Virus record (IMG/VR): IMGVR_UViG_3300023199_000094
Coordinates: 1-52,173 of that record
Source: a virus
Length of the DNA stretch: 52,173 nucleotides
Reading direction: 5' to 3' (one strand)
A program made the translations under genes and the position numbers. Positions 26,932-34,532 of the stretch are shown here, one piece after another; the stretch's first letter is position 1, and the number at the start of each line of letters is the position of its first letter. Below the pieces are notes generated by a model, which worked only from the letters and a program-made list of their open reading frames with translations, was not told the DNA's origin and made no database searches.

Positions 26932-27327
26932 TTAGCTCACCACAAGGTAGTAACAACCGTCCGTAAGAAGATAAGCCTCATTGCTCACGGTGCAGTATGT
27001 ATTATTTAGGGTACTCACGGGTACGACGTCTTCAATTGGCGGCGATACCCAACCTTTACGAGGCGCGCTGTCAGAGAGAAGCACAAACTCCACCATACCT
27101 GTCGAAATACGATGATATAAAAATACAATATCAGAAGCATCAAACTCTGGAGGTAGTTCTACATTATCTCGAAGAGCGCGCGCCCACGCATTGCGGTCTA
27201 CAACTCTAGTGTATCCATAAAGACGATAACCCGGGAGTGCTGCAATCGTTCTGGCAGGAAGTAATAGCCGATACACCGGCTGACTCTCGAAAAAATCTCC
27301 TGTTGGTCGGTAATCGAAGACAGTCAT
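26932..27327 (-). CDS. Paralogue B of the fibre-associated 131-residue family
   Basis: This 131-residue protein is clearly homologous to the product of 28112-28507. Both have an N-terminal PTGxxFExxxVYR-type motif and a middle containing F-L-hydrophobic-HRIS(T/S)GM-E-VLL, then D-APR-GWVSPP. It is encoded immediately upstream of the long repeat fibre gene, as its paralogue is upstream of the short one. The pairing suggests a fibre adaptor, base or assembly chaperone, but the family itself was not recognised. The stop is two bases before the fibre ATG. Confidence 0.65.
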   Translation of the reverse strand: MTVFDYRPTGDFFESQPVYRLLLPARTIAALPGYRLYGYTRVVDRNAWARALRDNVELPPEFDASDIVFLYHRISTGMVEFVLLSDSAPRKGWVSPPIEDVVPVSTLNNTYCTVSNEAYLLTDGCYYLVVS

Positions 27328-27336
27328 CGTTTCCTC

Positions 27337-28110
27337 TTAATTGACTTTCTCAACAGTAATGATGATATCCTCCATGGTGTTTGTGTCACCGGCGTCAGTG
27401 TTAAATTTTAGGTCTAGCGTCACGTTGCCGGCAGATGACACCGTAAACAAGCCAATCAAAGAAACAGGCTGTATATCTATTGAGCTTGTCAGAACGTTAA
27501 GACCCGATGCTGGGGTCTGGGGCAGCGACGTAGGAGAGGGGTTGCTTGGGCCTGAGAGTGAAAGCAAATAGTTCTGACGCGAGTTGGTTGGCGAAGACGA
27601 CGCCAACCACCAAACAGTCACTAAATAATCACCAGACTCAGGTAAATTAAAAACTTCAGACACTGCAATGTCTGTAGGCGGATTATTCACATTCGTAGTA
27701 GAAGCTACTGCGTTATACCTTACCTCCTTAAAAAAACTGGTGGTGTTCGTGACTTCAATCGTATTAACGGTCGTGTTAAGAACTATTCCAGTGCCTGCGG
27801 TCAGTGTTCGAAAGTTTAACGTATCTCCAGTCTTATCTTTATAGATATTCGCTCCACCACCTACGTTGGCGCCAACTACGTCAGGGTAAGCTGGGGCGCT
27901 TATCGTAATTGTATCAGCGTTTTGCGTGACGGTTATAGGACCAGTAGATGTTAAGGTTCTAAACTCAAATAAATTGGAGTTTTTTTGCTTAAATAAAGCT
28001 TCTCCACCACCAACATTACTTCCGTTATTGACTAAAGGAGAGCCAGCTGTATTTACAGCTGTTACTGCTGAATCAATAACAGCGCCTTCGTGTATGCTTG
28101 CGTAAGCCAT
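27337..28110 (-). CDS. Short repeat fibre protein, two repeats
   Basis: This 257-residue paralogue of the long fibre has an N-terminal motif with ASIHEGAVIDSAV, two repeats of the GEALFKQK...LFEFRTL type and a C-terminal domain with SGDYLVTVWWLASSS and GPSNPSPTSLP. It may represent the ancestral or reduced form, whereas the paralogue expanded to eleven repeats. Two fibres sharing a stem type but differing in length could sit at different sites on the tail tip or carry different binding specificities. It starts two bases after the stop of the 131-residue gene. Confidence 0.65.
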   Translation of the reverse strand: MAYASIHEGAVIDSAVTAVNTAGSPLVNNGSNVGGGEALFKQKNSNLFEFRTLTSTGPITVTQNADTITISAPAYPDVVGANVGGGANIYKDKTGDTLNFRTLTAGTGIVLNTTVNTIEVTNTTSFFKEVRYNAVASTTNVNNPPTDIAVSEVFNLPESGDYLVTVWWLASSSPTNSRQNYLLSLSGPSNPSPTSLPQTPASGLNVLTSSIDIQPVSLIGLFTVSSAGNVTLDLKFNTDAGDTNTMEDIIITVEKVN

Positions 28111-28111
28111 T

Positions 28112-28507
28112 TTAGTCTGCGGTTAAGAATACTTCGCCTGATGCTGTTTCAAAAAACTGACCAGACGAAGTGACTAGTTGATTAACAGGAAACAACTCTC
28201 CTACCGCTTCGTTTGCCGGCGGTGAAACCCACCCTTCGCGCGGAGCGTCATCAAACAACAAAACATACTCCAACATTCCCGATGAAATCCTATGAAACAG
28301 AAATTTCAGTGGGGTGGGAGAGAAGTCAGGAATAAAGATGTATTTATTGATGTGAGTAGCCCAATTCGGTCCGTTTACAAACCGCGGCGCACCAAAGAGA
28401 CCGTAACACAGCTTCTCAAGGTCTTTGAGAGGGCATTTTACACGATATACCAACTCACCTTCAAAAACTTCGCCTGTTGGTGCGCTCTCAAAGTTATAAC
28501 CAGCCAT
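28112..28507 (-). CDS. Paralogue A of the fibre-associated 131-residue family
   Basis: This 131-residue homologue of 26932-27327 shares 'FHRISSGMLEYVLLFDDAPR' followed by GWVSPP. It lies directly upstream of the short repeat fibre gene, two bases apart. Function is unknown. The conserved pairing of this family with repeat fibres in both cassettes implies a joint role in tail fibre structure or assembly. Confidence 0.65.
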   Translation of the reverse strand: MAGYNFESAPTGEVFEGELVYRVKCPLKDLEKLCYGLFGAPRFVNGPNWATHINKYIFIPDFSPTPLKFLFHRISSGMLEYVLLFDDAPREGWVSPPANEAVGELFPVNQLVTSSGQFFETASGEVFLTAD

Positions 28508-28510
28508 TGT

Positions 28511-28783
28511 TTATCCCCTTTTATGGCTCGACAAGTACACGCAATCGTCAACCACCTCAAACAGCCAGATCGCATCAGCGTCGAGGTACCGCATCACAAC
28601 TGCTCCATCGTTGCCGATGCCGAATTCGTGCGGTGCGGGGGTCCCTCGCTCCCTTAGCCATTTCACCAGTCTCAACGACAAGGAAAGGTCACCTGGCTGC
28701 GGGTCGTCCTGATCCGCATTTGTGACCCACGCCCCGCCACGCCAGCCCTCAATCTGCGCAATCACGCGCTGCCAACTGGCCAT
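28511..28783 (-). CDS. Unknown small protein
   Basis: This 90-residue protein contains the pattern WRGG-acidic-QPGDLSLSLRLVKWL, then GTPAP and GNDGAVVMRYLDAD. It recalls a widespread uncharacterised family in which a small domain reads 'W.G......P...AL..A..FL......P......DG.I...W'. That likeness is from memory and unproven. It lies between a terminator and the fibre cassettes and might be regulatory or an accessory gene. Confidence 0.5.
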   Translation of the reverse strand: MASWQRVIAQIEGWRGGAWVTNADQDDPQPGDLSLSLRLVKWLRERGTPAPHEFGIGNDGAVVMRYLDADAIWLFEVVDDCVYLSSHKRG

Positions 28784-28804
28784 TGTTTATTCCCCTCGTC
28801 AAAA

Positions 28805-28846
28805 GGGGAGAGGTCTCGCGTCACTGGCTGCACGAGACCTCTCCCC
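28805..28846 (-). terminator. Rho-independent terminator
   Basis: A perfect 14-bp stem (28805-28818 with 28833-28846) has a 14-nt loop and is followed by TTTTGA on the minus strand. It closes the upstream transcription unit and isolates the fibre cassettes, which then need their own promoter or readthrough. Confidence 0.7.
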
Positions 28847-28862
28847 AGACACGCGCTCTCGC

Positions 28863-29783
28863 TTAATGGCGCTTTCTACGACGCGCCTTGGCGCCTGCTG
28901 CGCGCCTACCTGCACGGTTCAGCTGCTTGGCCATGCTCATAGCGGCATCTGCACTGACTTGACCACCTTCACCAGCCACTATGAGATTGCTTTCTTTCGT
29001 CTGTGTGTCAATCTCTCGTTGCTTCTCTTCTCTAAGCTCTTCCAACTTACGTTGCGCTAGCGAGTCACCGGACTTTGCCTTTTCCACTAATCGGCGAAGT
29101 TCATACTGACCATGAGCCTGTCCATATTGCGAACGTAACTCAACAGCACGTTGCACAATATACTTCTTGAAATTAGGGATAAAAACATCTGTATAAAGAC
29201 CCAACAACCACTTCTGCTCCTCGTCAGCCGTGTTATGAGTATTAAAAGTGTCATAAGGTTCTTTGAGCTCGTCAGCTGGTACACTGAAAACAAGAGGATG
29301 TCGGCGATCTTCGTAAAGAAGATTACCTTCTTCATCTTCTTTCCAAAGCTCTGAGCTCTCCAACACAGGAGCAGGAAACATAAACTCCTGCTTGAAGACG
29401 ATCATTTTAACTGTCTGCGAGTCATATTTGTATTGGACCGAAATAGTCAAAGGTAGTTCATCGTCCGTCTCGTACGTGTGAGTCTCTACGATCTCAAATG
29501 AGCGATCTTCACGTTCTTCAGGTATCTTGACGCTAAACTTATCTCGGGTCTTTTCGTCTTCTTCGGTTTTAGGAACCGCTGTCGACTCTTCTAAAAGACG
29601 TCCACGCAGGTTCTCTATAGCTTCTTCCTCCGCAGACCCGTACGCCCTACACGACACAAAAGAAACACTAGAAAAATGAGTAGTGTCGGCTTCCGCACAC
29701 CAAACGCCTTCCGGCTCTTCTCGAACAGTCACTTCCACAGTCCCAAGACCTTCAACGTCAATCATTACTGTAGACATAGTCAT
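28863..29783 (-). CDS. Unknown protein with basic C-terminal tail
   Basis: In this 306-residue protein the first ~60 residues (GTVEVTVREEPEGVWCAEAD then EEEAIENLRGRLLEE) have a beta-alpha pattern like small HicB-type domains. The middle is acidic and the C-terminus is a charged helix ending in a strongly basic tail (NRAGRRAAGAKARRRKRH). Such tails are common in phage proteins that bind DNA or sit inside heads. The start overlaps the upstream stop as ATGA. Function is unknown. Confidence 0.55.
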   Translation of the reverse strand: MTMSTVMIDVEGLGTVEVTVREEPEGVWCAEADTTHFSSVSFVSCRAYGSAEEEAIENLRGRLLEESTAVPKTEEDEKTRDKFSVKIPEEREDRSFEIVETHTYETDDELPLTISVQYKYDSQTVKMIVFKQEFMFPAPVLESSELWKEDEEGNLLYEDRRHPLVFSVPADELKEPYDTFNTHNTADEEQKWLLGLYTDVFIPNFKKYIVQRAVELRSQYGQAHGQYELRRLVEKAKSGDSLAQRKLEELREEKQREIDTQTKESNLIVAGEGGQVSADAAMSMAKQLNRAGRRAAGAKARRRKRH

Positions 29784-30010
29784 TCAAAACTCCTCATTGT
29801 CAGTATTAGCACTCCCCATATAACAGAGAGCAGTAAACACAAAAAACTTGTCATCATCAACAAACCATCAAGGTAGTCGTGACGGTGAAAATGAACCACA
29901 ACAGCTCCTGCCGCAGTGCACAAACCACCTAAAAATAAAGCATACCACACCGCTACGACAAGGTGTTTAATGCGCTGTCTCACACGAACAATTCCGTCAT
30001 CTGTGCCCAA
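29780..30010 (-). CDS. Small protein with two membrane segments, holin-like
   Basis: This 76-residue protein has two hydrophobic helices (about residues 19-40 and 47-70) separated by a short polar turn with HFHRHDY and flanked by charged ends. Small two-segment membrane proteins in phages are often holins of the two-helix class, but no endolysin is visible next to it, so this is only a candidate. The start lies within the end of the deaminase gene and the stop overlaps the next gene as ATGA. Confidence 0.45.
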   Translation of the reverse strand: MGTDDGIVRVRQRIKHLVVAVWYALFLGGLCTAAGAVVVHFHRHDYLDGLLMMTSFLCLLLSVIWGVLILTMRSFE

Positions 30011-30882
30011 GCGTCAAAACAAATCTTCTCAAAATGTACTCCAGACTCACGAAACATTTCAAGAGCAATCTCGCAATGCTTCACCCACGTGTCATCCGTG
30101 CGGCCAAGAAAGTTGTGTACTTCAGGTATATACACGGCTTTAATACCTACTTGGATCAAACCTCTAGCACAATCCGAACAGGGTGGGCCTGTGACGTAGG
30201 CTTCACAACCTTCAAGACTCTGTGAGGCGTTGTAAATAGCGTTGCGTTCGGCGTGCTCCGTAAAAAAGTACTTCTCAGGTCGCTTTTTCCTTTCTGCTCT
30301 CTCCTGTACTTTTCGAGGAAACCCATTATAACCCATCGCCACTTGACGATGTGTTTTCGGATCTACAATAACACAGCCACACTTCGTACTGTCATCTGTG
30401 CTGCGACTCGCCGCCACATGAGCTAACAACATAAAATATTGACGCCAAGGCATACGGGGTCGGCGTGTCGGTAGTTGATTCTGCGCGTTTTTAAGACTGG
30501 CCCATGGTTGAAAGTCTTCTATAACGTCCAAAGAAGGGAAGACACCTCGAAAAAGCAACGCTCTGTCACTAATGGTCAAAAAAGCCGAAGGTTTAGATGT
30601 TGGCCATCTAAGATCATCCACAATTCGCTTTGCTTCGTCGGTATCACTAAAATGCACAGAAAGATGATAAATCAACCACCGTCTCATGTCATCTATAGCC
30701 GCCATTTGCCAACTACGTCTGTCGTCATAGATAGCTACGATATAACCGACTTGCTGAAGTCGGGCTATAAAATCAAAAGCACCAGCAACCGGTTTACCGG
30801 CAACAACTCTTACATCACTGACTTCAGTCTGGTCGGCCGTGTTGTGGATAACACCATCAAAACTCAGACAGATAAGTCTCAT
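29980..30882 (-). CDS. HAD-like domain fused to dCMP deaminase
   Basis: This is a 300-residue two-domain protein. Residues about 1-125 resemble a small HAD-fold domain (LICLSFDGVIHN, 'GYIVAIYDDRRS'). Residues about 145-300 are a dCMP deaminase with CGCVIVDP, MGYNGFPR, the zinc motif HAERNAIYNA and GPPCSDCARG. The deaminase converts dCMP to dUMP and so feeds thymidylate synthesis during phage replication. In motif I of the HAD domain the nucleophilic first Asp is Ser (S7-F-D-G), so that domain is probably not a standard phosphatase. The start overlaps the upstream small gene as ATGA. Confidence 0.85.
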   Translation of the reverse strand: MRLICLSFDGVIHNTADQTEVSDVRVVAGKPVAGAFDFIARLQQVGYIVAIYDDRRSWQMAAIDDMRRWLIYHLSVHFSDTDEAKRIVDDLRWPTSKPSAFLTISDRALLFRGVFPSLDVIEDFQPWASLKNAQNQLPTRRPRMPWRQYFMLLAHVAASRSTDDSTKCGCVIVDPKTHRQVAMGYNGFPRKVQERAERKKRPEKYFFTEHAERNAIYNASQSLEGCEAYVTGPPCSDCARGLIQVGIKAVYIPEVHNFLGRTDDTWVKHCEIALEMFRESGVHFEKICFDAWAQMTELFV

Positions 30883-31028
30883 CGCTTATCTTTCTTAGTA
30901 TCCTTAACAACGCGGACTTCCCCGGATGCCAACTCTTTACGAAGTTTCTCTTTCTCTTCTTCCGAAAGCGGCGAACCTTTAGAAAGAAGAAACTTCACCT
31001 GCGACTCAGTCTTGACTTTACCAGCCAT
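30879..31028 (-). CDS. Small charged protein, 49 residues
   Basis: The frame from ATG 31028 to the TGA at 30879 encodes 49 residues, largely Lys/Glu (SEEEKEKLRKELASGEV). It is tightly packed: two bases after the metallophosphoesterase stop, and an ATGA overlap with the deaminase gene. The coupling on both sides supports a real gene. Function is unknown. Confidence 0.6.
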   Translation of the reverse strand: MAGKVKTESQVKFLLSKGSPLSEEEKEKLRKELASGEVRVVKDTKKDKR

Positions 31029-31030
31029 GT

Positions 31031-32068
31031 TTATACCTCTTCCAGGATAATCGGAGCTACGAACGTACGCCCCCGTCTACTATCGAGCAAGAAAAAAGTC
31101 TGACGCGGAGGTTCAAAAGTACCTTTTATAGACAGAGCATATGCGTTGTATCCTGCTAAACTGCCGTTACACATAAAATGACCGCCGTCCACCTGTTGGT
31201 GGAAGTGGCCAAAACAATCTACCGATGCTTTTCGAGCTTTGTTCCACTGAGCAATTGCTTTATTGACAGGTATGTAAATACCGCCAACCCCACCGTAATA
31301 ACGTATATGATGACCGTGATGAAACCGTACCGTATAGCCATAAATATCTAAGTAACTGTGGTAGCTGTCGGAAATTTGAAACGTGACTCTTTCGTCGTTT
31401 TCAAAGAACTTCGCCAAATTGTGATACATGAAAAACTCTAAAGAGTGTGCGTGTTCCTTGGCGTGGCGGTTCTTCTTCGTAATACGAGCGTGATTTCCAC
31501 TGTGGCAGGGGATAGTAAGAGATACACCGTCGAGCTCATTCAGTAAATACTTTATACCCCCTGCAATAAGCCCTTGCACCCATATGCACGCCTCTACTGG
31601 ACCCATTGCTGTGTTCTCCATGAGCTCTTCATGGATATGACCCGAAAAGAAATCTCCCAGCAAGGCTAACACAACATGGTTTATTTCAACATCTTTACGT
31701 AAGAGTTGGACTAAACGCGCCCCGTTCTGAAAGAACCTATTGATACGGGCTTCTGCAATCTCAGGGTTGAACTTGTTAAGGTTGTTGACTGATTTTGGAG
31801 AAATAATCTCTTCAGCGTGCCAGTCTGACGCCAAAAGGAAAGCTGTAGCCTCTGAGTGTTTAGACGATTTGCTACGCTTCTTAATGGCAATAGGTTTAAC
31901 ACCCTTAACCGCCTGTACCTGAGACAGGTAGTTCTGGTCAGTTCGATGTCTCTTAATAAGCTCTTTCTTCTCTCGTTCGAGCTGCTTAACCTTATCCTTA
32001 AGATGCGTGTTAGCTAATGCCTGATCTATCGACAAGGCTACGTCATTCTTTTTGGATTTGGGTCTCAT
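31031..32068 (-). CDS. Metallophosphoesterase (calcineurin-like)
   Basis: In this 345-residue protein the metal-binding motifs of the calcineurin/Mre11-type superfamily appear in order: SDWHAEE (about residue 82), LLGDFFSGHIH (about 142), CHSGNHAR (about 203), HHGHHIR (about 262) and FGHFHQ (about 300). An N-terminal coiled coil of about 70 Lys/Glu-rich residues precedes the catalytic domain. The substrate cannot be told; phage members may act on nucleic acid or on small phosphodiesters. AGAGGT precedes the ATG at 32068. Confidence 0.8.
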   Translation of the reverse strand: MRPKSKKNDVALSIDQALANTHLKDKVKQLEREKKELIKRHRTDQNYLSQVQAVKGVKPIAIKKRSKSSKHSEATAFLLASDWHAEEIISPKSVNNLNKFNPEIAEARINRFFQNGARLVQLLRKDVEINHVVLALLGDFFSGHIHEELMENTAMGPVEACIWVQGLIAGGIKYLLNELDGVSLTIPCHSGNHARITKKNRHAKEHAHSLEFFMYHNLAKFFENDERVTFQISDSYHSYLDIYGYTVRFHHGHHIRYYGGVGGIYIPVNKAIAQWNKARKASVDCFGHFHQQVDGGHFMCNGSLAGYNAYALSIKGTFEPPRQTFFLLDSRRGRTFVAPIILEEV

Positions 32069-32125
32069 AGTTACCTCTAGTTATAGGTGCTTTTTGTGGA
32101 TCTAAAGTCATATTAGTTCTCCTAT

Positions 32126-32806
32126 TCAAGAAAACAGCTCTTCTTTACTCCACCAGACAGGTACAAACTCTCGATACACACTGCGGTATGAAAGAGTGAA
32201 CAAATACCGACCGTCCCGCTCACAAGACGCCATCACAGTACGTAAAAATTTCAGTACTTTGTTATCATGGTGCAAGTTATTAAAGACTTGACGACCATCA
32301 AAATGTGAAGGGCCTTGGACGCTATAACCATCAATACCAAGTAAGAAAATGTACTTAAAGCCCATCATCCAAGCGATATTCAGGGCTACCATACCGACTG
32401 TACCGCAGTGATAAATCTTTTCGTAATTCGGTGAGCCAACAGTATCTGCTAGACGATAATAAATGACTTTATATCTCGTGTCTTTATACGCACTTGACCA
32501 CGTCTTCTTTGGTATGTGATTACCCACCAAGAAAAGAGACTTTTTAGAAGACTTCTTTATCGAGGGTGCGTACCTCTGCGCAGCAACAGCATCCGTAATC
32601 ACATAATAAGTAGGGGTAAACACCTTTCCAATGTTGTTGACTCCGATTGTCACGTTCTGGGTGAAAAAAGGATCCGTCAGGTCATAGTCTAGCAGCGAAC
32701 TACCGTTGCCCATCACAATGCAAACTTCGTCTTTGTGCTTACACTTCAAATATTCAGGTATAGCACTGAAACTTCTCTTATTTGACTTTCTCTCAGTCTT
32801 TCTCAT
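32126..32806 (-). CDS. Sialyltransferase/DUF115 (MptE-like) protein
   Basis: In this 226-residue protein the N-terminal CIVMGNGSSLLDYDL, followed by TIGVNNI and PTYYVITD, and then a helix leading to FKYIFLLGIDGYSVQG, match the architecture shared by CstII-type GT42 sialyltransferases (GNGPSL ... SGIDFY) and the MptE/DUF115 family. Members transfer sugars or related groups using nucleotide donors. It lies in the same block as NeuC-like and NeuD-like genes, which favours a glycan role. The start lies within the end of the upstream membrane protein gene. Which of the two families it belongs to needs a profile search. Confidence 0.6.
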   Translation of the reverse strand: MRKTERKSNKRSFSAIPEYLKCKHKDEVCIVMGNGSSLLDYDLTDPFFTQNVTIGVNNIGKVFTPTYYVITDAVAAQRYAPSIKKSSKKSLFLVGNHIPKKTWSSAYKDTRYKVIYYRLADTVGSPNYEKIYHCGTVGMVALNIAWMMGFKYIFLLGIDGYSVQGPSHFDGRQVFNNLHHDNKVLKFLRTVMASCERDGRYLFTLSYRSVYREFVPVWWSKEELFS

Positions 32807-33044
32807 GTTTCATGCTTGCGTGTATCTCTTCCACAGTATCCATCATTACCTCAAACTTAGCGTTGGCGTCTTGGAACACTCTTTTTTCGAGTTTATATAA
32901 GTAGTCTCTAGTGTGCTCGTGCTGCTGGTGTATATGCACCCGCAAAGCTTCAAGCTTAGCGTGTCTTCTCGCTCTTATATCTAATATCCACCAAAGCAGA
33001 AACAACGCAAGCGACACACCTCCAACTATATAAACGCTATCCAT
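32793..33044 (-). CDS. Small single-span membrane protein with coiled coil
   Basis: This 83-residue protein has an N-terminal membrane helix (VYIVGGVSLALFLLWWILDI), an Arg-rich stop-transfer segment and a helical, His/Glu-rich cytoplasmic-type tail. Topology resembles Rz-like inner-membrane spanins or DUF-type phage membrane proteins. No overlapping Rz1 lipoprotein gene is seen here, although a lipoprotein is encoded at 44135-44542. Confidence 0.5.
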   Translation of the reverse strand: MDSVYIVGGVSLALFLLWWILDIRARRHAKLEALRVHIHQQHEHTRDYLYKLEKRVFQDANAKFEVMMDTVEEIHASMKHEKD

Positions 33045-33070
33045 TTTACATACCTCGTAGTTTCTATCTC

Positions 33071-33106
33071 AGTGTCATCTTTGAGTGTCATCTTTGAGTG
33101 TCATCC
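33071..33106. repeat. 13-bp tandem repeat at a gene end
   Basis: The unit AGTGTCATCTTTG occurs twice, followed by a partial third (AGTGTCATC), across the stop of the 80-residue gene. The copies place extra in-frame stops, so the protein end is unaffected by copy number. It is probably slippage. Confidence 0.7.
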
Positions 33107-33330
33107 TCACAGTCAAAATCAGTCACAGCGCTAAGGTCAATACACTTCAGACCTGTCTCCGAATTGAAGACACCATCTCTAAGGATCTGCTCAGCCACCA
33201 TATACTGCCTTTTAGTCAAGTCAAAGATCTCCTCTCCCGCCTCGTAGTCTCCGCTCTTCAAAATAAGCTGTTTACGCATCTTATCTAGGATCAGAAGGTC
33301 TAGTGATTCCACCGAAATCCAAATAATCAT
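33088..33330 (-). CDS. Unknown 80-residue protein
   Basis: The protein is mixed alpha/beta with an acidic C-terminus (TDFDCEDDTQR). The start overlaps the stop of the upstream zinc-finger protein gene as ATGA, supporting translation. No family was recognised. Confidence 0.5.
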   Translation of the reverse strand: MIIWISVESLDLLILDKMRKQLILKSGDYEAGEEIFDLTKRQYMVAEQILRDGVFNSETGLKCIDLSAVTDFDCEDDTQR

Positions 33331-33965
33331 TTTTTGCCTTTCTTTCTCTTCTGGATGGCTGTCTTCAGGTTCTTCTTCCGCACATGAGAGATAGCCTTTT
33401 TAACTGTGCTTATCTCTTCTGCAGGTAGTACCTGTACCGCAACAGGATCCGAAATATCAGTGGCAAACGTAAGGATAGGCGGGGACGTTGAGTCTTTATT
33501 GTACTCCGTCGCTATATCTCGGACTATACTCGTCAATGATGGGTGGTAGCTCAAGGCTGGGATCTGATTGTGCTTCAGGATGTACTTTTCAATCTCCTCA
33601 ATCACAGACATAATCTGCTGTTTCTTATCCTTGAGCCGACTCACTTTCTTAGTCTGTGTCTCTACCGCCGCTTGTCTAGACTCGCTCTGAGCCGTCTCAG
33701 ACCCATCACCGCGGCAACAACCCTCATCCTCAGATTCGGCCGGTCCTAGATTGCTCTGAGCTTCTGTATCGGGCTGCTGTGTGTTGCGAGTGGCCGGGTA
33801 ACGATCAAGCGTGCCATACCCACCACATTTCGGACACCTACACCAGCCTACATTAGCGCTAAACTTTTTAGCATCAGCTAGACCGCGACCGTCACAAAAC
33901 TCGCAGTTACCCTTATGGTCAAAGACAGGATCCCCTAGCTCGGCAAACATATCCAGATCCACCAT
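33327..33965 (-). CDS. Protein with DnaJ-type zinc-finger repeats
   Basis: From ATG 33965 (MVDLDMF) the protein has 212 residues. AGAGG lies 8 nt upstream and the previous stop is one base away, so this start is preferred over ATGs further upstream in the neighbouring gene. Two CxxCxGxG motifs (CEFCDGRG and CPKCGGYG) lie near residues 20 and 43. They form one half of the DnaJ cysteine-rich module, which normally has four. The C-terminal part is Lys-rich. There is no J domain, so it is not a complete co-chaperone. It may bind unfolded protein or nucleic acid. Confidence 0.55.
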   Translation of the reverse strand: MVDLDMFAELGDPVFDHKGNCEFCDGRGLADAKKFSANVGWCRCPKCGGYGTLDRYPATRNTQQPDTEAQSNLGPAESEDEGCCRGDGSETAQSESRQAAVETQTKKVSRLKDKKQQIMSVIEEIEKYILKHNQIPALSYHPSLTSIVRDIATEYNKDSTSPPILTFATDISDPVAVQVLPAEEISTVKKAISHVRKKNLKTAIQKRKKGKK

Positions 33966-33966
33966 G

Positions 33967-34251
33967 TTAAATCCTCTCTTGATTACGCCTCTTGGGCCAC
34001 TCATCAATCAACTCTTGAAGGTCTTTATCTCTTGGCTTATCTCTTAAAACGCTACTAGACAGTGCTTCTAGCACGATATCTTGCAACAACTCAGCAGCGT
34101 CATCAGCCCAAACCACAATAACAGGCGTCATATTACATTCACAAAACTCAAACTCATAACAATCACAGCTACCTCCTGACTCAATGTAAAAAGGCGCGTT
34201 TTCCACCAAAGCCTCTAAGACGTACTGACCGAGCTCATAATTATGCGGCTT
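33967..34251 (-). CDS. Unknown acidic protein
   Basis: The most sensible start is GTG 34251, 7 nt after the upstream stop, giving 94 residues; an upstream TTG at 34332 would overlap the previous gene by 74 bases. The sequence includes a Cys cluster (GGSCDCYEFEFCECN) of unknown meaning and an acidic helix. No family was recognised. Confidence 0.45.
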   Translation of the reverse strand, partial: KPHNYELGQYVLEALVENAPFYIESGGSCDCYEFEFCECNMTPVIVVWADDAAELLQDIVLEALSSSVLRDKPRDKDLQELIDEWPKRRNQERI

Positions 34252-34258
34252 CACGGCT

Positions 34259-34492
34259 TCACTCGCTTTCTTTTGACTTCTTCTTCCGCTTATCAAACAA
34301 CCTCTTCGGTCCTTCTTTATCAAACAGCTCAAGCAGGTAACGTATCATCGACCGATGCTCCATATTGCAAAAGTTAGGTACCTCATCGTTGAACAGGGGG
34401 TTAGGATATGTGCAGAAAGCTTCAAAATGCTCCGTGTTGATAAAATGCCTACGTACCAGTCTCTCTAACGAGTCACCCGGCAGATCTTTCAT
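34259..34492 (-). CDS. Unknown small basic-tailed protein
   Basis: From ATG 34492, preceded by AGGTG, the protein has 77 residues. An upstream GTG at 34519 is possible but has no ribosome site. The sequence is helical and ends in a Lys-rich tail (FDKRKKKSKESE). No family was recognised. Confidence 0.45.
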   Translation of the reverse strand: MKDLPGDSLERLVRRHFINTEHFEAFCTYPNPLFNDEVPNFCNMEHRSMIRYLLELFDKEGPKRLFDKRKKKSKESE

Positions 34493-34532
34493 AATACACC
34501 TAACTTTCACGCCTTTCACGTTGTGTCTTTAG

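Noticed and set aside
26929-26956. TTG start that adds nine residues to the long fibre
   Set aside because: It overlaps the upstream gene and has no ribosome site, while the ATG at 26929 directly follows the upstream stop and aligns with the paralogue's start.
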